Source: Kitasatospora sp. MAA19 (GTDB lineage Bacteria; Actinomycetota; Actinomycetes; Streptomycetales; Streptomycetaceae). From it: 64,000 nt of DNA. The position numbers were made by a program, and so were the translations under genes. Positions 61,467-64,000 of the stretch are shown here, piece by piece; position 1 is the first letter of the stretch, and every line of letters begins with the position of its first letter. The notes beneath the pieces were generated by a model that worked only from the letters and a program-made list of their open reading frames with translations, made no database searches and was not told where the DNA came from. Where the stretch lies: positions 1 through 64,000 of the forward strand of contig NZ_JARXYZ010000004.1 in the NCBI RefSeq assembly GCF_029894125.1, given 5' to 3'.

Positions 61467-62210
61467 ATGCCCGCCCCGCAGGCCCCCACCGGGGACGACG
61501 ACCGGACCAAGCCCCAGGCCTCACTCTGGGAGCGCCTCGCCCGCCCGGCGCCCGCACCGCGCACCACCCTCACCCCGCACCGGATCGCCGAGGCCGCGGT
61601 CGAGATCGCCGACACCGAGGGGCTCGACGCCGTCACCATGCGCCGGCTCGCCACCGCCCTCGGCGTCGCCCCGATGGCCGCCTACCGGTACGTCTCCGGC
61701 AAGGACGAACTCATCGAGCTGATGGTCGACTTCGTCTACGGCCGGCTCCCCCTGGACGCCCCGGCCGCCGGCTGGCGCGACACCATGCGCATCCTGGCCG
61801 TCCACCTGCGCGCCATGAACCTGGCCCACCCGTGGACCGTCCGCGCCGCCGCCGCCTCCCTCAGCCCCAACCAACTGGCCGTCCCCGAGCGGGCCTTCGC
61901 CGCCCTCGCCGACCACGGACTGGACGCCGACACCACCATGGCGGTCTTCCGCACCGTCACCGGCTACGTCCACGGCTCCGTCGCCGCCGAGATCGCCCTA
62001 CAGGACCTCCAACGCGACCACGGCTGGTCCGGCGGCGACGAGACCCGCGCCGCCCTCGCCCCCCGCATGTCCTTCCTCATGAACACCGGCCGCTACCCCG
62101 CCTACCAGCGCTACCTCCACGAGGCCACCCGCAAGGACGACCCCACCTGGCAGTTCGAAACCGGCCTCGACTGCGTCCTCACCGGCATCGCCACCCACCT
62201 CGGCATCTGA
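61467..62210 (+). CDS. TetR-family regulator of the FMN reductase-MFS unit
   Basis: 247 residues from ATG 61467, with AAGGAG upstream. The N-terminal HTH is from about 37 to 83 (TPHRIAEAAVEIADTEGLDAV...AAYRYVSGKDELIELMVD), preceded by a Pro-rich extension of about 30 residues, and the C-terminal TetR_C domain follows. It most likely represses the divergent FMN reductase and exporter, and perhaps itself, through the double palindrome. Ligand unknown, probably the exporter substrate. Confidence 0.92.
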   Translation: MPAPQAPTGDDDRTKPQASLWERLARPAPAPRTTLTPHRIAEAAVEIADTEGLDAVTMRRLATALGVAPMAAYRYVSGKDELIELMVDFVYGRLPLDAPAAGWRDTMRILAVHLRAMNLAHPWTVRAAAASLSPNQLAVPERAFAALADHGLDADTTMAVFRTVTGYVHGSVAAEIALQDLQRDHGWSGGDETRAALAPRMSFLMNTGRYPAYQRYLHEATRKDDPTWQFETGLDCVLTGIATHLGI

Positions 62211-62240
62211 CCCCGGCCCGCCCCCGCCCCGCCCCCGACT

Positions 62241-62273
62241 GCGCAGGACGTCGGACGGGCCGACTTCCTGCGC
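62241..62273. terminator. Bidirectional terminator between tetR and the DMT transporter
   Basis: A 14-bp stem (62241-62254 with 62260-62273, one mismatch) with a 5-nt loop between convergent gene ends. Confidence 0.8.
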
Positions 62274-62302
62274 GGCGGACGGTCCGTGACGGTCCGACCC
62301 GG

Positions 62303-63256
62303 TCAGGGGCGGCGGCGAACCGGGCGGGTGGGGAGGGCGAGGAGGGCGAGGCCGGCAGCGAGGACGGCGAGGCCGGACCAGGAGACGGCGGGCAGGCGTT
62401 CACCCAGGGCGGCGACGCCGAGCACGGCGGCGACGGCGGGTTCGGCGAGGGTGAGGGTGGTGGCGGCCTGGGCGGAGATGTGCCGCAGGCCGTGGCCGAA
62501 GAGGCGGTAGGCGAGGAAGGTGGTGATCACGGCGAGGTGGAGCACCACCGCCGCGCCGCGCGCAGTGCCGATCCACCGCACGTCGCCGAGCAGCAGGACC
62601 GGCAGGACGAGGAGCGCCGCCCCGCCGAACATCGCCCCCATCACCCCGGCCGAGGGGTGCCCGCGCCTGATGAGCTTCCCGCCGACGAGCGAGTAGGCGG
62701 CGTAGGAGAGCCCGGCGAGCGCGGCCAGCACCACCCCGGTGGCGTCCACCGCCGTGGCGCCGCCGGTGAGTTCGGGGCCGAGCACCAGGACGGCGCAGCC
62801 GACGACCGCCGTCGCCGTGGCGCAGGCCCAGCGGCCGGTCGGCCGGCCCTGCCGGGCGAGCCAGCCGAGCAGGCCGGTGAAGACGGGGGCGCTGCCCAGC
62901 GCGATCACGGTGGCCACCGCCACGCCGGTGCGGCTCACGGCCGGGTAGAAGCTGATCGGGTACCCGACCACCGCGACCGCGCCGACGACGAGCAACCACC
63001 GCTCCCGGCGGCCGCACGTCCGGGGCAGCGCGCGGGCACTACGGGTGGAGAGGAAGAGCAGCAGCCCGCCGAGGACGAGCGCGGCGGCGCCGATGCCCGC
63101 CGCCGGGGCCCCGGCGGGCGCGAGCGAACTGGCGGTCCCGGTGGTGCCCCACAGCAGGGCGGTGGCCAGGATCGGGACCGGCCCGTCGAGGGGGTTGGTA
63201 CGGCGCCCGGCGGGGGCCGGGCGGGTGGGCGCGGGCACAGTGGTGCGGTTCGGCAC
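62303..63256 (-). CDS. EamA/DMT-family transporter, ten membrane segments
   Basis: 317 residues from GTG 63256; the longer frame is non-homologous. Two EamA repeats: the first starts PVPILATALLWGTTGTASSLAP, the second TGVVLAALAGLSYAAYSLVGG. In such exporters the substrate may be an amino acid, nucleotide or drug and cannot be told from sequence. A 5' leader of about 175 nt carries a candidate leader peptide and a hairpin, suggesting induction by translation stress or aminoacyl-tRNA level. No partner gene is close. Confidence 0.88.
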   Translation of the reverse strand: MPNRTTVPAPTRPAPAGRRTNPLDGPVPILATALLWGTTGTASSLAPAGAPAAGIGAAALVLGGLLLFLSTRSARALPRTCGRRERWLLVVGAVAVVGYPISFYPAVSRTGVAVATVIALGSAPVFTGLLGWLARQGRPTGRWACATATAVVGCAVLVLGPELTGGATAVDATGVVLAALAGLSYAAYSLVGGKLIRRGHPSAGVMGAMFGGAALLVLPVLLLGDVRWIGTARGAAVVLHLAVITTFLAYRLFGHGLRHISAQAATTLTLAEPAVAAVLGVAALGERLPAVSWSGLAVLAAGLALLALPTRPVRRRP

Positions 63257-63324
63257 AGTCGTGAACTTCCGTCGTCGAAAACCGTGAGAGAGGACTGGTT
63301 TCGAAACGGGCGCACACGGCAAAC

Positions 63325-63352
63325 CCCTGGCGGCGGTCTGCGCCGGCCAGGG
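63325..63352 (-). promoter_or_regulatory. Attenuator-like hairpin in the DMT leader
   Basis: CCCTGGCCGGC pairs with GCCGCCAGGG (one bulge; minus strand) and is followed by GGTTTG. It stands between the leader ORF and the transporter start. The U-tract is weak. Confidence 0.45.
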
Positions 63353-63384
63353 TCGCGGGGCTCAAGCCACCAGCGCGCGCCCGA

Positions 63385-63429
63385 TCAGGCGCTGAGCGGT
63401 GGCAGCGCGACGCGCCAGTACGAGTTCAC
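63385..63429 (-). CDS. Candidate leaderless leader peptide of the DMT transporter (VNSYWRVALPPLSA)
   Basis: GTG 63429 to TGA 63385-63387; 14 codons. A -10-like TACCAT lies exactly six bases upstream of the GTG, so transcription would begin at the start codon. The peptide includes a Tyr-Trp-Arg and a Pro-Pro. Downstream GCCACC can pair with GGTGGC, and a second hairpin follows. Together they resemble a translation-attenuation leader. No comparable peptide is known to me; conservation is untested. Confidence 0.5.
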   Translation of the reverse strand: MNSYWRVALPPLSA

Positions 63430-63435
63430 GCGCCG

Positions 63436-63441
63436 ATGGTA
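63436..63441 (-). promoter_or_regulatory. -10 element TACCAT for the DMT leader transcript
   Basis: TACCAT on the minus strand is six bases from the GTG of the leader ORF. No good -35 hexamer is visible. Confidence 0.4.
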
Positions 63442-63504
63442 GCCGGGAGGAGGTGGCGGATGGCCCGGAACAGCCGCCCACGCAGCCCTCCGATGCGGGC
63501 GATC

Positions 63505-63575
63505 GTGAATATTCACAGGCGGCGGCGTTAACCTATGCAAAATCCAAAGGTGAACTAGGTTACAAACCTTTCAAT
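63505..63575. promoter_or_regulatory. AT-rich palindromic patch
   Basis: Contains GTGAATATTCAC (63505-63516, perfect), TAACCTA/TAGGTTA (63529-63535 and 63556-63562) and AAAGGT/ACCTTT (63546-63551 and 63566-63571). The intervening bases are about half AT in an otherwise very GC-rich region. It lies about 290 nt after the stop of the ATPase gene and about 75 nt upstream of the DMT leader ORF. No gene is supported in 63442-63860. Confidence 0.45.
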
Positions 63576-63860
63576 CCAAGACGCCTGGTTTGCCCACATG
63601 CTGAGATCCGTGCGATAGTCGAAGCAGCCCGACGGCGGGCGCCACAGCACGCCGCCCTGGGCGCGGAGACTTCGGCTGGCCCGACCTGGCACGGCCGACG
63701 CCCATCGCGCGGCACGCACCCCCTTGGCCGGCGCGATGACTTGCAGGGGCCCCCACCCGCCGGACCACGGCGACCTCGGGGGCCCTGCGCGTTTTCCGGG
63801 GGACGCCCGGACCCGCGACGCCCGGACCCGCAGGCCCCGGCACGCGGACTTCGCAAGCCC

Positions 63861-64000
63861 TCAGGGGCGCTCACGGAACTCGCGGACCTTCAGCTCGAAC
63901 CAGACGCCCTTGCCGCGCGGCAGCAGGTCGGCACCCCAGCGGTCGGCCAGGTCGTCGACGACCCGCAGGCCCCTCCCCCGCTCGTTGGCCGGCTTCGCCT
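63861..64000 (-). CDS. C-terminal part of an ATP-binding (HATPase, RsbW-like) protein
   Basis: The last 46 codons of a gene entering from the right edge, ending at TGA 63861. It shows NERGRGLRVVDDLADRWG (G-box of anti-sigma type HATPase_c_2) and ends FELKVREFRERP. Such ATPases often accompany WhiJ/DUF397 or SpoIIE-type regulators in Streptomyces. The rest lies outside the window. Confidence 0.8.
   Translation of the reverse strand, partial: AKPANERGRGLRVVDDLADRWGADLLPRGKGVWFELKVREFRERP

Noticed and set aside
63560..63874. 104-codon minus-strand ORF between the AT-rich patch and the ATPase gene
   Set aside because: Overlaps the end of the ATPase gene, Arg/Gly/Pro-rich without homology and without ribosome site.

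Overview
The window is 64 kb of very GC-rich, gene-dense chromosome with strong G/C third-position bias, GTG/TTG starts, perfect GC-rich terminator hairpins, SseB-family, DUF397, WhiJ-type and GGDEF-EAL proteins and a gatC-gatA-gatB-ligA order. This is typical of Streptomycetaceae (Streptomyces or Kitasatospora). It looks like conserved core chromosome. From memory, the order of the ilv, gat, lig, mnmA, opp and gcv genes resembles the corresponding S. coelicolor core region. I see no phage, insertion sequence, CRISPR array, tRNA or rRNA.

Region 1 (1-17.1 kb) is a branched-chain amino acid and serine block. All its biosynthetic genes are on the minus strand: cimA, ilvE, leuB, serA and ilvC-ilvN-ilvB, interrupted by a YfhO-like membrane protein (+), a large secreted subtilase and a 53-residue orphan. 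Two of these units have attenuator-type 5' leaders. The ilvB leader encodes a 13-residue peptide with Ile-Leu-Val-Leu followed by a terminator. The cimA leader has a 10-codon ORF, a hairpin and a U-tract terminator. Region 2 (17.1-33.4 kb) holds two membrane GGDEF-EAL proteins (one with a degenerate EAL domain, one intact and RmdB-like), a large ATPase-LuxR regulator, gatC-gatA-(small membrane protein)-gatB, and ligA behind a MetE-like gene.

Region 3 (33.4-45.4 kb) is the most variable part. It has two paralogous secreted beta-helix/repeat proteins (one internally deleted), an SDR-LOG pair, a Uma2 nuclease, a WhiJ-type XRE gene broken by an internal deletion beside an intact DUF397 gene, a secreted hydrolase, mnmA with a cysteine desulfurase, and an IclR gene overlapping a convergent TRIC-family gene. 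Region 4 (45.4-53.8 kb) is a five-gene oligopeptide ABC transporter whose 3' end runs into a 33-bp tandem repeat, then two SseB-family genes. Region 5 (54-58.9 kb, + strand) is a glycine/serine catabolic cluster: tandem glycine riboswitch, gcvT, gcvH, glyA, sdaA (gcvP is not in the window). Region 6 (59-64 kb) has an MFS exporter and FMN reductase divergent from a TetR gene around a duplicated palindromic operator, a DMT transporter preceded by a candidate leaderless leader peptide, an AT-rich palindromic patch, and the end of an ATPase gene.

The most promising undescribed signals are the DMT-transporter leader peptide (63.3-63.4 kb), the cimA leader (1.9-2.0 kb), the 33-bp repeat array after the transporter ATPase (45.3-45.4 kb), the double TetR operator (61.35-61.42 kb), the ATT/TTG start pair in the beta-helix paralogs, and the 20-bp palindrome upstream of the 53-residue orphan (11.3 kb).
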